64,000 bases of DNA from Alkalinema sp. FACHB-956. Lineage in GTDB: Bacteria > Cyanobacteriota > Cyanobacteriia > Leptolyngbyales > Leptolyngbyaceae. Of this stretch, positions 35,950-45,319 are shown one piece after another (positions within the stretch are counted from its first letter, which is position 1; every line of letters begins with the position of its first letter). The position numbers and the translations under genes are program-made. The stretch spans positions 19,613 to 83,612 of the forward strand of contig NZ_JACJRC010000023.1 in the NCBI RefSeq assembly GCF_014697025.1, given 5' to 3'. Under the pieces are notes generated by a model. It did not search any database, was not told where the DNA came from, and worked only from the letters and a program-made list of their open reading frames with translations.

Positions 35950-37827
35950 TTAGGCTATCTCAGCCATCACAGGCTTTGCATTGACCTGGTTCAGCAATTG
36001 GTGCAGGGCTTCCCCTTCAATGACCTCCGTTTCCAGAAGTTGCTGGGCGATCGATTCCAGTAATTCCCGATTCGTCCGCAGAATATTCAGCGCTTGTTCA
36101 TGGGCCGTTTCCACAATTTCCTGCACTTCCCGATCGATGGATTGCGCTGTTTCTTCGCTCATGGGTCGGCGAGGATTGGGAGCGCCGTTATTGAGGAACA
36201 TCGATTGTCCACCCTGCTGGTAGGCCAAAGGCCCCAAGACCTTGCTCATCCCGTAGCTAGTGACCATGCGTTCCGCCAAATCCGTGGCCCGTTGCAGGTC
36301 GTTGGATGCGCCCGTGGTGATATTCCCGAAGACGATTTCCTCTGCCGATCGACCGCCTAATAACGTCGCAATTTCACCGCGTAACTCATCCTCATTCAAC
36401 AGGAAGCGATCTTCCGTCGGCAGTTGCAAGGTGTAACCCAGCGCCGCCATGCCCCGAGGGACGATCGAGATTTTTTCGACTTTGCTGCTTCCCGGCATGG
36501 CCGCACCTACAATCGCGTGCCCCACTTCGTGATATGCAACAATTTTCTTTTCCGTTTCGTTGAGAACGCGACTCTTCTTCTCTAGACCCGCTACAACCCG
36601 TTCGATCGCTTCCGCAAAGTCCTGGGTTTCCACTGTGGCCCGTTTACTGCGAGCGGCTAGTAAGGCGGCTTCGTTCACGAGGTTCGCCAAATCTGCCCCT
36701 GCAAATCCGGGTGTCCGGGTTGCGATCGCTTTGAGATTCACATTTTCGCTCAATTTAATCTTTTGAGCATGGATGTTCAGAATCGCTTCCCGCCCTGCAA
36801 GGTCAGGCCGATCGACCAAGACTTGGCGATCGAAGCGACCGGGGCGAAGTAACGCTTGATCCAACGTTTCCGGACGGTTGGTGGCGGCTAGCACAATCAC
36901 CGTGGCATCTCCCGCTGCAAACCCATCCATTTCCGTCAGCAATTGGTTCAGCGTTTGTTCCCGCTCATCGTTACCACCGTAGAAACCGCCTGCACTGCGG
37001 GATTTCCCGATCGCATCCAATTCGTCAATGAAGACAATACAAGGCGCTTGCTTTTTGGCCTGTTCAAACAAGTCCCGTACCCGTGAGGAACCCACGCCTA
37101 CAAACATTTCCACAAATTCTGAACCGGAAATGCTAAAGAACGGAACCCCGGCTTCCCCAGCCACAGCCTTGGCCAGCAAGGTTTTCCCGGTTCCGGGAGG
37201 GCCAACCAGCAGTACCCCCTTGGGAATTCTGGCCCCAATTTCCGTGAAGCGAGCAGGCGTTTTTAAGAAGTCAACAATTTCCACCAATTCGGTTTTTGCT
37301 TCTTCAACACCCGCCACATCTGCAAAGGTGATTTTCGCGGATTCCCCTTCGACGTAAACTTTGGCCTTGCTTTTCCCGATCGACAACGCACCTTGGGGCG
37401 CACCACCATTGTTGCGATTGGCGAAGAATTGCAGAATACCCACAAAGATCAGCGGCGGAACCACCCAGCTTAGAATCGTAAAGAACCAATTATTTTTGGG
37501 AGCGGGTGCTGCGGCAAATTCCACGCCCTTAGATTCCAGCAACTTGGGCAGTTCCAGATCAAAAATCGGTGTCGTTGTGTAGACGGCTCCCGGTTGGTCG
37601 GCCTCTCCCTTCAGTTGGTAACGAATTTGATTTTGACCAATGGAGACCTGGGAAACCTGGCTTTCTTCGACCTGATGGATAAACAGGCTGTAGGGAACAC
37701 CGGGGACGCGAGGCCCAGACAAACTAGGAATCAAGACATTAATGAACAGAAAGACGGCGGACACCGCAACCACAATGTTGGCGATAATGCTGGCGCGTGA
37801 GGGCGTGGGACGTTCTTTAATCGGCAT
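35950..37827 (-). CDS. ftsH: ATP-dependent zinc metalloprotease FtsH
   Basis: The 625-residue membrane-anchored AAA+ protease has two N-terminal membrane segments (about 15-38 and 115-136) flanking a lumenal or periplasmic domain. The AAA domain has Walker A GPPGTGKT (209-216), Walker [12 protein letters not shown] and the SRH region [10 protein letters not shown]. The peptidase domain has the zinc motif HEVGH (433-437). It degrades damaged membrane proteins; in cyanobacteria FtsH complexes remove photodamaged D1 during photosystem II repair. The ATG at 37827 has AGGA 7 nt upstream. Which of the usual four cyanobacterial FtsH types it is cannot be settled by eye. An Hlip gene lies just upstream on the same strand. 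Confidence 0.96.
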   Translation of the reverse strand: MPIKERPTPSRASIIANIVVAVSAVFLFINVLIPSLSGPRVPGVPYSLFIHQVEESQVSQVSIGQNQIRYQLKGEADQPGAVYTTTPIFDLELPKLLESKGVEFAAAPAPKNNWFFTILSWVVPPLIFVGILQFFANRNNGGAPQGALSIGKSKAKVYVEGESAKITFADVAGVEEAKTELVEIVDFLKTPARFTEIGARIPKGVLLVGPPGTGKTLLAKAVAGEAGVPFFSISGSEFVEMFVGVGSSRVRDLFEQAKKQAPCIVFIDELDAIGKSRSAGGFYGGNDEREQTLNQLLTEMDGFAAGDATVIVLAATNRPETLDQALLRPGRFDRQVLVDRPDLAGREAILNIHAQKIKLSENVNLKAIATRTPGFAGADLANLVNEAALLAARSKRATVETQDFAEAIERVVAGLEKKSRVLNETEKKIVAYHEVGHAIVGAAMPGSSKVEKISIVPRGMAALGYTLQLPTEDRFLLNEDELRGEIATLLGGRSAEEIVFGNITTGASNDLQRATDLAERMVTSYGMSKVLGPLAYQQGGQSMFLNNGAPNPRRPMSEETAQSIDREVQEIVETAHEQALNILRTNRELLESIAQQLLETEVIEGEALHQLLNQVNAKPVMAEIA

Positions 37828-37969
37828 AAACAATCCTCAAAATTAAAATTACGCGGGGAATCAGAACAAAACCTCACAGGAGAAATCCAACAGAATCATC
37901 TAGCCAACAGAATCATCAACGGTTAAGCCAGTGTATGAGGTCAGTCTGTTCTTAGAAAAGGTCTACCCA

Positions 37970-38197
37970 TTAGAGATGGCTGAGAAATCCAATCACACCG
38001 TGGCCCGTCAGGATTTCTAGCCCAATCATGCTGACAAATCCAATCATGGCTAAGCGTCCGTTCAGTTTTTCCGCATAGGGCGTAAAGCCTGATTGCACGG
38101 TTGGGTCAATGTAGATGGGAGGCTCGATCGCGAAAATGTCAGTTCTACCTTGATCATCAATGACTACACTGTTCGACACCATACTGTTAGAACTCAT
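37970..38197 (-). CDS. High-light-inducible protein (Hlip), one-helix chlorophyll-binding type
   Basis: The 75-residue protein ends in a single LHC-like helix AEKLNGRLAMIGFVSMIGLE, carrying the ExxNGRxAMIGF chlorophyll-binding motif, followed by the ILTGHGVIGFL tail. Hlips bind chlorophyll and carotenoid, dissipate energy and assist photosystem II assembly in the thylakoid. The ATG at 38197 is chosen because AGGAG lies 8 nt upstream; an in-frame ATG 12 codons earlier has no such signal. The upstream region has TTTACATTT and GTTACATAG elements resembling half-sites of the RpaB-binding HLR1 motif, but not the standard two-base spacing. It precedes ftsH by 142 nt on the same strand, a functionally sensible neighbour. 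Confidence 0.92.
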   Translation of the reverse strand: MSSNSMVSNSVVIDDQGRTDIFAIEPPIYIDPTVQSGFTPYAEKLNGRLAMIGFVSMIGLEILTGHGVIGFLSHL

Positions 38198-38309
38198 GTA
38201 CTTTTCTCCTGGGTTCTCAGAACCCTTACTCATCTATGTAACTAAACTTAACAATTACGTTGCGAAATGTAAACATCCCTAAATGACGGCTTCCCGTACC
38301 TTCAGCAAA

Positions 38310-38347
38310 AGCCCCCTTGGGAGACGGGTGAGCGCCTAAAGGGGGCT
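38310..38347. terminator. GC-rich hairpin between the NHLM operon and the Hlip gene
   Basis: AGCCCCCTT (38310-38318) pairs perfectly with AAGGGGGCT (38339-38347) around a 20-nt loop. It lies about 190 bp after the end of the exporter operon and upstream of the Hlip gene, both on the minus strand. No T-run follows, so it is only a possible terminator or 5' structure. Confidence 0.35.
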
Positions 38348-38535
38348 GTGGGTTGCTACTTTTGGGGATGATGGGGATCCCTGGTACCCCCTGGATCGGC
38401 CATGATTGAGATGGGCGTGGTTACAAGGTTTCACGGAAGAGCTATTTCACGAGTTCGCGTGGCAGAAAGCATGGCGGATCGTGGAAGGGCATTTGTGCTC
38501 AGATCACATCCACAGGCTGATTTCGATCTCTCAGA

Positions 38536-41500
38536 CTACAGCCGTTGCCGTTGAATTAATTGACTGAATACACCCCCCTGCTGAGCCAACTGCTCAAAAC
38601 TCCCCTGCTCAACCACCTGCCCCGCTTGCAACACATAAATGCGATCGGCATTGCGAATCGTACTCAAACGGTGCGCCACAACCACCCGCGTCACCTTCAA
38701 ACGATCGAGACTTTCACTGACGATCGCCTGGGTTTTATTATCCAACGCACTCGTTGCTTCATCAAAAAACAGAATTCGAGGCCGCAACGCCAACGCTCTC
38801 GCAATCATCAACCGCTGCCGCTGTCCCCCAGAAAGATTACTGCCCCCTTCACTCACCACCGTATGCATTCCCATCGGCATCGCTGCCACATCCCCATCAA
38901 ACCCCGCCATCCGCGCCGCTTCCCACGCTTCATCCATCGTGATCAACGCACCACTGGCAATATTTTCAAAAATCGAGGCCGACATCAACCGACTATTTTG
39001 CAACACTACGCCCATTTGTCGTCGCACCGCCGCCACATTCAATCCCGCCAAATCTTGCCCGTCATAATAAACCGTGCCAGACTCCGGAACATCAAATCCC
39101 AACAACAATCGCAATAGCGTTGATTTTCCACTCCCCGATGGCCCCACCAACGCAATAAATTCCCCCGGTTCCGCCTGAATACTGACATCATTCAAAATCA
39201 AATTCCCATCGGCTCGGTAACGAAACATTGCATGTTCCACCGCCAGCGCCCCGGTTAACCGCCCCGGATCGGACTTGTCCGTATCCACCTCCGGCACCCC
39301 CTGCAAGATGGGCTGCGTCCGCTCCCAAATGGGAATCGTTTCTAGGATATCAATCACGATCGTGCTCAGACTCGTTGCCCCGGTGATAAACGTTCCAAAA
39401 GCTGTATTAAACGCAAGAAACTTCCCCGTCGTAAACTCACTGCCGTGCCCTTGGGATTGCTGTAATGCCATCGTTGCAAAGGCAAATAACACCGCTGGCG
39501 TTAACGTTGCCAGAAATTTATTGATAACCGTTAAGTTATCCTCAATCCCTTGAGTTGCCATCATCAATTTAAGCTGATGGGAATATTGCTGTCCCCAATG
39601 GGCAAAGGCACGATTTTCTGCCCCTGCTAACCGGAATTTAGCAACGCCATTAACAATTTGGAGCATAATTCCAAATAACTTACCTTGCTCATTTAGCAAA
39701 GGACGGGTTTTCTTCAGCGTCAGTACACCCGCTGTCACGGTTACTGCAATATTAATCAATGCCACAACCAATGCAATCAGAGCCAAAGAAGCACTATAGG
39801 AAAACAGCAATCCCAAATTCAGCAACGAAAATAGACTGGAAAACAAACTCTTCAACATCGTCGTACTCAGTTTCTGACGAATTTGCGTAATCGTCGAAAC
39901 CCGAGCACTCAAATCTCCGACGGAATATTGCCGGAAAAACGAAACAGGCAACTTCAACAGCCGATCCCACACCGCCGACTGGGTAGAAGCATCGGCATAG
40001 CTCTCTAGGCGCAGGATTGCAAAACCTTGGGTTAATTGAAACAATGCTGCCCCTAACGCCGTTGCCAACAGCCCATAGCCCATCTGCCACAACAAATCGC
40101 GATTCCGATCGGGAATGACTTGATCAATCAGTAACCCCGTCGCATAGGGCATCAGCATTCCCACCAGCGTGGCCGCTACTCCCGTCAAAATCAGGGTGAT
40201 GAGTTCCTTGCGATGGCCCAGTACTGCAAATTTCAGGAGAGCCATGGGCGTAATGACAGCCGGAAAAGGTCGATAGAACGTATAAGCCGTGGGGGACAGT
40301 TGCTGCGCAATCGCCCGATCGCAGGTGTCCCATTGTTGCGTCATCGGATCAAAGAATGCGTAGCGATGTTCCGACTGGGGAATCAGCGCCACGGGTCGAT
40401 CGTCCTCTGCCCGGTAGGCCAGCAACGCCCCACAATCCTTCTTCCACCAGTCATCCCGCAACACCACCCGCCGAATCCGAATGTGGGAAGCCCGCGCGAT
40501 CGCATCCAGCAAATCGGGAACCCGCCGTAAATCTTCCGAAGCGGCTGGCGGCACGATCGTCACCCCCAGCACCCGTCCCACTGCGCCAGCGGCCATCACT
40601 AGGGCATCGGCTTCAGTTTGTGCAGGCGTGCTGGGTAACTGCCAGCGATCGCGTAGCTGGGATCGCTGGGCTGGCTGAAATACCGATTGCATTTGTTGCA
40701 GCATTGCTACTTGAATTTGTCGATCGGCCTGCTGCTGCAATCCTAAGCGTTGCCTTTCCTGCTGTTCAGCTTGTTGATCCAGAGTCTGGAGTGCTTGCAG
40801 AACCAGCGCTTGTAAGGTTTGGACTCCCTGGATAAAGGTTTGGGGTTTTTGGATTTCAACCGGAGGCTGAATATCCACCTCGACCACCGTTTGCGCCTGT
40901 AGCCAAAGATGGGTATTGAGTGGCAACCGCCCCTGCTGAGCCGTCACCGTTAACCCGGCAAATCCCACCAGATGCACCTGCCCTTGCAGAATTTGCGTCC
41001 AAGTCATCCGACCCTGTCCTGGCTGAAACACTTCCCCACGATCGAGCACACCACAGGAACTGATCTGAGTTGATGCAGTCTGGGGCAAAATTCCCGCCAA
41101 TGTCAGTCCCAAATGGTATACCCAGTTTTCCAGCTTCGCGATCGCAACGAGGGGTTCCGCAATCATCCAATCACAGAATTCTGCGATCGAAAGCGGTTGC
41201 AGAATTGTTTCTTCCGCCGCTACAACTAGAATTTGGTAATCCGTTATGGAGTTAACCTTTTCAGCATTGGCGAGTCCATGACTTGGGATCAAAAGCTCCC
41301 CCGCTTTCACCGTAAACAAACACCGTCGTCTACCCTTAGGGATGCCCTGTTCCACGGGAATGCTGAAAAGCGCTAACGATCCCGATCGGACTTGCCAGAG
41401 GGTATCAGATTGACTAGATGATTGATTAGATGATTGACTAGATGACTCTTCTAATAAACGATTCAACAATACGGCAGTGTTACTTTTGAGTACCTTAAGA

Positions 41501-41562
41501 TGAACGGTATCCTGAATCGATCGAATACCACGAGTTTGTAACTGGTGAGACACTGGTGACAT
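38536..41562 (-). CDS. NHLM/NHLP-system ABC exporter, second ATP-binding/permease protein
   Basis: A 1008-residue protein of the TIGR03797-like group that accompanies C39-peptidase exporters in NHLM peptide systems. The N-terminal 430 residues lack a peptidase and resemble a cNMP-binding-like sensory region plus linker. A six-helix ABC membrane domain follows (about 440-720; e.g. ELITLILTGVAATLVGMLMP). The nucleotide-binding domain has Walker A GPSGSGKST, signature LSGGQRQR and Walker B RILFFDEATSALD. It probably heterodimerises with the C39-containing protein encoded 2 nt upstream. It is the last gene of the operon. The N-terminal half contains a GATTGACTAGATGATT-type DNA micro-repeat encoding Ser/Gln-rich residues (about 40-55). 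Confidence 0.88.
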   Translation of the reverse strand: MSPVSHQLQTRGIRSIQDTVHLKVLKSNTAVLLNRLLEESSSQSSNQSSSQSDTLWQVRSGSLALFSIPVEQGIPKGRRRCLFTVKAGELLIPSHGLANAEKVNSITDYQILVVAAEETILQPLSIAEFCDWMIAEPLVAIAKLENWVYHLGLTLAGILPQTASTQISSCGVLDRGEVFQPGQGRMTWTQILQGQVHLVGFAGLTVTAQQGRLPLNTHLWLQAQTVVEVDIQPPVEIQKPQTFIQGVQTLQALVLQALQTLDQQAEQQERQRLGLQQQADRQIQVAMLQQMQSVFQPAQRSQLRDRWQLPSTPAQTEADALVMAAGAVGRVLGVTIVPPAASEDLRRVPDLLDAIARASHIRIRRVVLRDDWWKKDCGALLAYRAEDDRPVALIPQSEHRYAFFDPMTQQWDTCDRAIAQQLSPTAYTFYRPFPAVITPMALLKFAVLGHRKELITLILTGVAATLVGMLMPYATGLLIDQVIPDRNRDLLWQMGYGLLATALGAALFQLTQGFAILRLESYADASTQSAVWDRLLKLPVSFFRQYSVGDLSARVSTITQIRQKLSTTMLKSLFSSLFSLLNLGLLFSYSASLALIALVVALINIAVTVTAGVLTLKKTRPLLNEQGKLFGIMLQIVNGVAKFRLAGAENRAFAHWGQQYSHQLKLMMATQGIEDNLTVINKFLATLTPAVLFAFATMALQQSQGHGSEFTTGKFLAFNTAFGTFITGATSLSTIVIDILETIPIWERTQPILQGVPEVDTDKSDPGRLTGALAVEHAMFRYRADGNLILNDVSIQAEPGEFIALVGPSGSGKSTLLRLLLGFDVPESGTVYYDGQDLAGLNVAAVRRQMGVVLQNSRLMSASIFENIASGALITMDEAWEAARMAGFDGDVAAMPMGMHTVVSEGGSNLSGGQRQRLMIARALALRPRILFFDEATSALDNKTQAIVSESLDRLKVTRVVVAHRLSTIRNADRIYVLQAGQVVEQGSFEQLAQQGGVFSQLIQRQRL

Positions 41563-41564
41563 GA

Positions 41565-43823
41565 TTATTCCTCCTCTAGGGCATCGCCTTCACTGCGGAT
41601 TAATTCGAGATAATGGCCCTGCACTTGACGCAGTTGATCGTGGGTTCCGCGCTGCACCACCTTGCCCCGTTCCAGAACAATAATTTCGTCGCAGTCCCGG
41701 ATCGTGCTGAGACGGTGCGCCACCATTAAACAAGTACAGCCCCGCAGACGCAGGTTATAGTCGATGATTTTTTCGGTTTCTGAATCCAAGGCACTGGTTG
41801 CTTCGTCCAAAATTAAAATAGACGGGTTATTCACCAAAGCCCGCGCAATTTCTAAGCGCTGCCGCTGCCCACCACTCAAATTACTCGCCCCTTCCAATAA
41901 ATCCGCATGGTAGCCCCCCGTCATCGCAAGCACCACATCATGAATCGCGGCATCTTGACAGGCACGGATTAACGCCGCATCGGGAATGGTCGTGTTCCAC
42001 AGCGTCAGATTATCGCGAACCGTTCCAGAAATCAGCAAAACATCCTGCTGCACCATCGCGATCGAATTAACCAACACTTCCCGAGGAATCTGCTGCCGAG
42101 GCTGGCCATCGAAACAAATTTCCCCAGACCACGGTTGATACAGACCGCTGACCAAATTACCGATCGTGGACTTGCCCGACCCACTGCCACCCACCAGCGC
42201 CACTCGCTGCCCTGGTTTGAGGCAGAGATTAAAGTTCTCGATTAACGGCTCACTGGCGCGATTATAGCCAAAGGTGACGTTTTTCAGTTCAAGGTATCCC
42301 GCCAATTTGGGCGCTGCAAAATTCGCCATGGGGGGCGCTTGCAAGGCCGGATCGAGGGGATTATTCAGGACATCATCCAGCCGCGCCATGGTGCCTTCCA
42401 GTTCTTGGATATCCTGGCTAAGTTGCAGCAGTTGCCCAACGGGTTGCATAAATTGCTGAATTAACGATTGAAAGGCAATTAATTTCCCGATCGTAATCAC
42501 CCCATCCATGACGCGCATTCCACCGAAAATTAGCAACAGCATGGAACTGAGCGACGAGAGCAAGGTAGGTAATGCTCCCAGCCATTGGTTTAAACTATCA
42601 ATTTCCTGCTGAGCGTTCAGCGATTTGGCATAGTAGCCCGCCCACCGGGTAAAAAAGTCGGATTCCAGGCCCGACGCTTTCAGGGTTTCAATGCTTTGCA
42701 AACCCGCGATCGCCGTTCCGCTGACCTTGCCCTGTTCCTGCATCAACCGCGTATTATTATCCGATCGTAATCGCCCCACCCATTGCAGGACAATTAAATT
42801 AATCAATACAAATGCAAATCCAATTTTTGTCAGTTCAGCATCATATAACCACATCGCTATTCCATAGAAAATCACCATCACTGCCGAAATTAGCGTCGTG
42901 GCTAATTGCCCAGACAGTAGAGAGGCCAGTCGATCGTTCAACTGAATGCGACTACTGATTTCACCGGAAAACCGTTGGGCATAGAACCCCACAGGTAACT
43001 GAAGTAAATGCTGAATAAACTGCCCTGACATCACCATGGCCAGCTTGACTTTCATCCGCCGCAGATTTTGCAATTGCAAACGGGTCAGCAACCCCGTCAC
43101 TCCCGCTGTAATAAACATGACTAACAACAACGACGGTAACCATTCCGATCGCTGATTGACTAAGATTTGATCAATAAAAATTTGGGAAAAGCTAGAAGTG
43201 ACTAAACCAACAACGACTAACAACAGACCAATCAACAGACCAAACATCAGGGGCGCGATCGATCCTTTCAATCGTTGCCACAGGGCACGGAAAATATTGG
43301 GTTTAACACCGCCTTTTTGAAATGAATCACTGGGCGCAAAGGTCAGGACAACGCCCGTAAAACTTTCGTTAAATTCCTCTAGGGACACGGTTCTAGGCCC
43401 CATGGCCGGATCGTTCAGAAACACTTTTTTTTGGTAGAACCCTTCCACCACGAGGAAGTGATTGAAATTCCAATAGACAATGTAAGGCGGTTCCAGCTTT
43501 TGTAGGGCATTGAGTTGAACTTTTAGGCCCTTAGCCTGGAGTTGATAATTCCGAGCCGCTTTCAGCAGATTTGGGGCTTTGCTGCCATCGCGGGAAACGC
43601 CACAGGCCACCCGCAGTTCAGCCAGGGGTACCCGTCTGCCAAAGTAAGCCAAAATCATGGCCAGGGACGCTGCACCACATTCCACCGCTTCCATTTGTAA
43701 AATCGTGGGCGTGCGTCGCCGCACCCGCAATCGCTTGAGCAGGGTTTGGTATTTTTGCTGGCAAAACTGGGTCAGGGTAGCAAGGGGCGCGAGGGTTGGG
43801 AAAAGGGAAGGACTCAACATCAT
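41565..43823 (-). CDS. NHLM/NHLP-system ABC exporter with C39 leader peptidase
   Basis: The 752-residue PCAT-type exporter cuts double-glycine leaders and exports the released peptide across the inner membrane. The C39 peptidase domain (about 35-170) has Gln43, Cys49 (QMEAVECGAASLAMIL), His122 (NFNHFLVVEG) and Asp138 (LNDPAMG). A six-helix transmembrane domain follows (about 190-470). The ATPase has Walker A GGSGSGKST, LSGGQRQRLE and Walker B ILILDEATSALDSE. The start overlaps the stop of the HlyD-like gene by 4 bp and the stop is 2 nt from the next ABC gene. Its substrates are most likely the two GG/GA peptides encoded at the head of the operon. Confidence 0.93.
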   Translation of the reverse strand: MMLSPSLFPTLAPLATLTQFCQQKYQTLLKRLRVRRRTPTILQMEAVECGAASLAMILAYFGRRVPLAELRVACGVSRDGSKAPNLLKAARNYQLQAKGLKVQLNALQKLEPPYIVYWNFNHFLVVEGFYQKKVFLNDPAMGPRTVSLEEFNESFTGVVLTFAPSDSFQKGGVKPNIFRALWQRLKGSIAPLMFGLLIGLLLVVVGLVTSSFSQIFIDQILVNQRSEWLPSLLLVMFITAGVTGLLTRLQLQNLRRMKVKLAMVMSGQFIQHLLQLPVGFYAQRFSGEISSRIQLNDRLASLLSGQLATTLISAVMVIFYGIAMWLYDAELTKIGFAFVLINLIVLQWVGRLRSDNNTRLMQEQGKVSGTAIAGLQSIETLKASGLESDFFTRWAGYYAKSLNAQQEIDSLNQWLGALPTLLSSLSSMLLLIFGGMRVMDGVITIGKLIAFQSLIQQFMQPVGQLLQLSQDIQELEGTMARLDDVLNNPLDPALQAPPMANFAAPKLAGYLELKNVTFGYNRASEPLIENFNLCLKPGQRVALVGGSGSGKSTIGNLVSGLYQPWSGEICFDGQPRQQIPREVLVNSIAMVQQDVLLISGTVRDNLTLWNTTIPDAALIRACQDAAIHDVVLAMTGGYHADLLEGASNLSGGQRQRLEIARALVNNPSILILDEATSALDSETEKIIDYNLRLRGCTCLMVAHRLSTIRDCDEIIVLERGKVVQRGTHDQLRQVQGHYLELIRSEGDALEEE

Positions 43824-45319
43824 GACTGGATGCCAATCAGATTTTTCAAGAAGGGTAAAACGTAGCTAATGGGAGGACGTTCTTCGATCGTGATGCGGAC
43901 GATCGTTGTGGTTCCCGGTGTGAGGGACTGGCCGGGGCCTTGGGACCCTGACCAACGATATTGCGGACAGTCAGTGCCCTGGGGCGGCGCTGATTGGCAT
44001 TCCAGGGACGCGAAGATGGCCATCTGGGCCTCCTCCGCCATCACGCCTTTGAGCATGTCTGGATGGCCTACCAAACTGGCAGCTCCGGCCTGGGTCACGG
44101 CCAAGGGCGACACTTTCTCCACTCGACCGATAATGCCCCCGTATTCTTCAGCTTTGACGGTGGTGGGCGTCACTTTGACTTCCAATTTGTCGCGGTTTTG
44201 CGCCTGGGCACGTTGGGCCGCCGCTTCCACTTTTTTGCCATCGGCGGGATCGAGGAAAATTAAGCTTTGCAGTGTTTCACCGTTTTCTCGCACGGAAATG
44301 CTGCCAATGCTGGCACCGGGTTCCACATGCTGGCCTGCCTTGACCACCACTTCCATTAAAGTGCCATCGGAGGGACTGAGGATTTCTCGACTTTTTTGTA
44401 ATTGCGTTGTTAGTTGAGCAATTTTCCGTTCCGTTTCTTGAATTTCTTTTTTTCGACCCGTAGCAGCACTAAAATCACCTTCAACTTTGCTAACTTTTTG
44501 GGCATCTAAGGCATCAATTTTGGCTTGGGTTTCGTTGATTTGATTGAGCCGATCGAGTTCCTGTTGTTGAGCTTCGGCTTCTTTGCTATCCAGTTGTTTC
44601 AGTTGGACTTCCAATTGGTCAATTTGGGATTGGGTCTTTTCGTATTCCTGTTGGGCTTGGACAACGACATCTTCCGTAATCAAGCGGTATTGATCGAAGA
44701 GTTCCTGACGCCGTTGCCAGCGCTGTTTGGCAGGCGCGAGGGTGGCTCGCAGGGTTTGAACTTGTTGTTGCAGGGCCACCCGTTCCCGCTGAATGGAATC
44801 CAAGCCCCGATCGCGCAATACGGGATTCATCGATCGCGTGGTTTCCAGGTTCTTTTGCAAACTTTGGCGTTCCTGGTCAGCAGCAATTTGGTCAAAGCGT
44901 TCCCGTTGAAGCTGAATAAAGGCGGCATCTCGATCTTGGCGTTTGAGATCCTCTAGTTGGAGTTGCGCCAGTTGCAATTCTTGTTTCAGATCGGATTGAT
45001 CGATCGTGGCGAGAATTTGACCTTTTTTGACCGTCTCTCCGGGCTTAACCTTGACTTCTAAAATCTGGCCAGAAGTTGTAGACTGGGCTGCAAGAACGGT
45101 ACTGGGATAGATTAAGATGCCCTTGCCTGTGACGGTCGTGGGAATTTTAGCGACAATGCTCCAGAGGGTGCCGGAACTGACTAAAATTGCAAAGGCTGCC
45201 AGGGATAGCCAACGGCGCGGGCTAGTGACTTGAATTAGTCGATCGAGTTGTTCTGGAGAATTGGCTTGTTCGAGGGCTTCTTCGCGGAAAATTTTACGTT
45301 TTTGCTTTAGACTTACCAT
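43820..45319 (-). CDS. NHLM-system HlyD-like membrane-fusion (adaptor) protein
   Basis: A 499-residue periplasmic adaptor of the HlyD/TIGR03794 type. A single N-terminal membrane anchor (WLSLAAFAILVSSGTLWSIV, about 37-56) is followed by a lipoyl half-motif (GQILEVKVKPGETVKKGQIL) and a long coiled-coil hairpin rich in Gln, Leu and Glu (about 110-300). A second lipoyl half (SPSDGTLMEVVVKAGQHV) and a beta-barrel region come last. It bridges the ABC exporter to an outer-membrane channel such as TolC, not encoded here. The start overlaps the cNMP-domain gene by 7 bp and the end overlaps the C39 exporter by 4 bp, so the genes are translationally coupled. Confidence 0.92.
   Translation of the reverse strand: MVSLKQKRKIFREEALEQANSPEQLDRLIQVTSPRRWLSLAAFAILVSSGTLWSIVAKIPTTVTGKGILIYPSTVLAAQSTTSGQILEVKVKPGETVKKGQILATIDQSDLKQELQLAQLQLEDLKRQDRDAAFIQLQRERFDQIAADQERQSLQKNLETTRSMNPVLRDRGLDSIQRERVALQQQVQTLRATLAPAKQRWQRRQELFDQYRLITEDVVVQAQQEYEKTQSQIDQLEVQLKQLDSKEAEAQQQELDRLNQINETQAKIDALDAQKVSKVEGDFSAATGRKKEIQETERKIAQLTTQLQKSREILSPSDGTLMEVVVKAGQHVEPGASIGSISVRENGETLQSLIFLDPADGKKVEAAAQRAQAQNRDKLEVKVTPTTVKAEEYGGIIGRVEKVSPLAVTQAGAASLVGHPDMLKGVMAEEAQMAIFASLECQSAPPQGTDCPQYRWSGSQGPGQSLTPGTTTIVRITIEERPPISYVLPFLKNLIGIQS

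Noticed and set aside
38234..38273. HLR1 (RpaB) site upstream of the Hlip gene
   Set aside because: Half-sites TTTACATTT and GTTACATAG are present, but not as the standard direct repeat with a two-base gap, so no formal site was listed.
38560..39117. 185-codon plus-strand frame inside the second ABC gene
   Set aside because: Antisense to the conserved ATPase domain; the His/Arg-rich sequence is typical of an antisense shadow.
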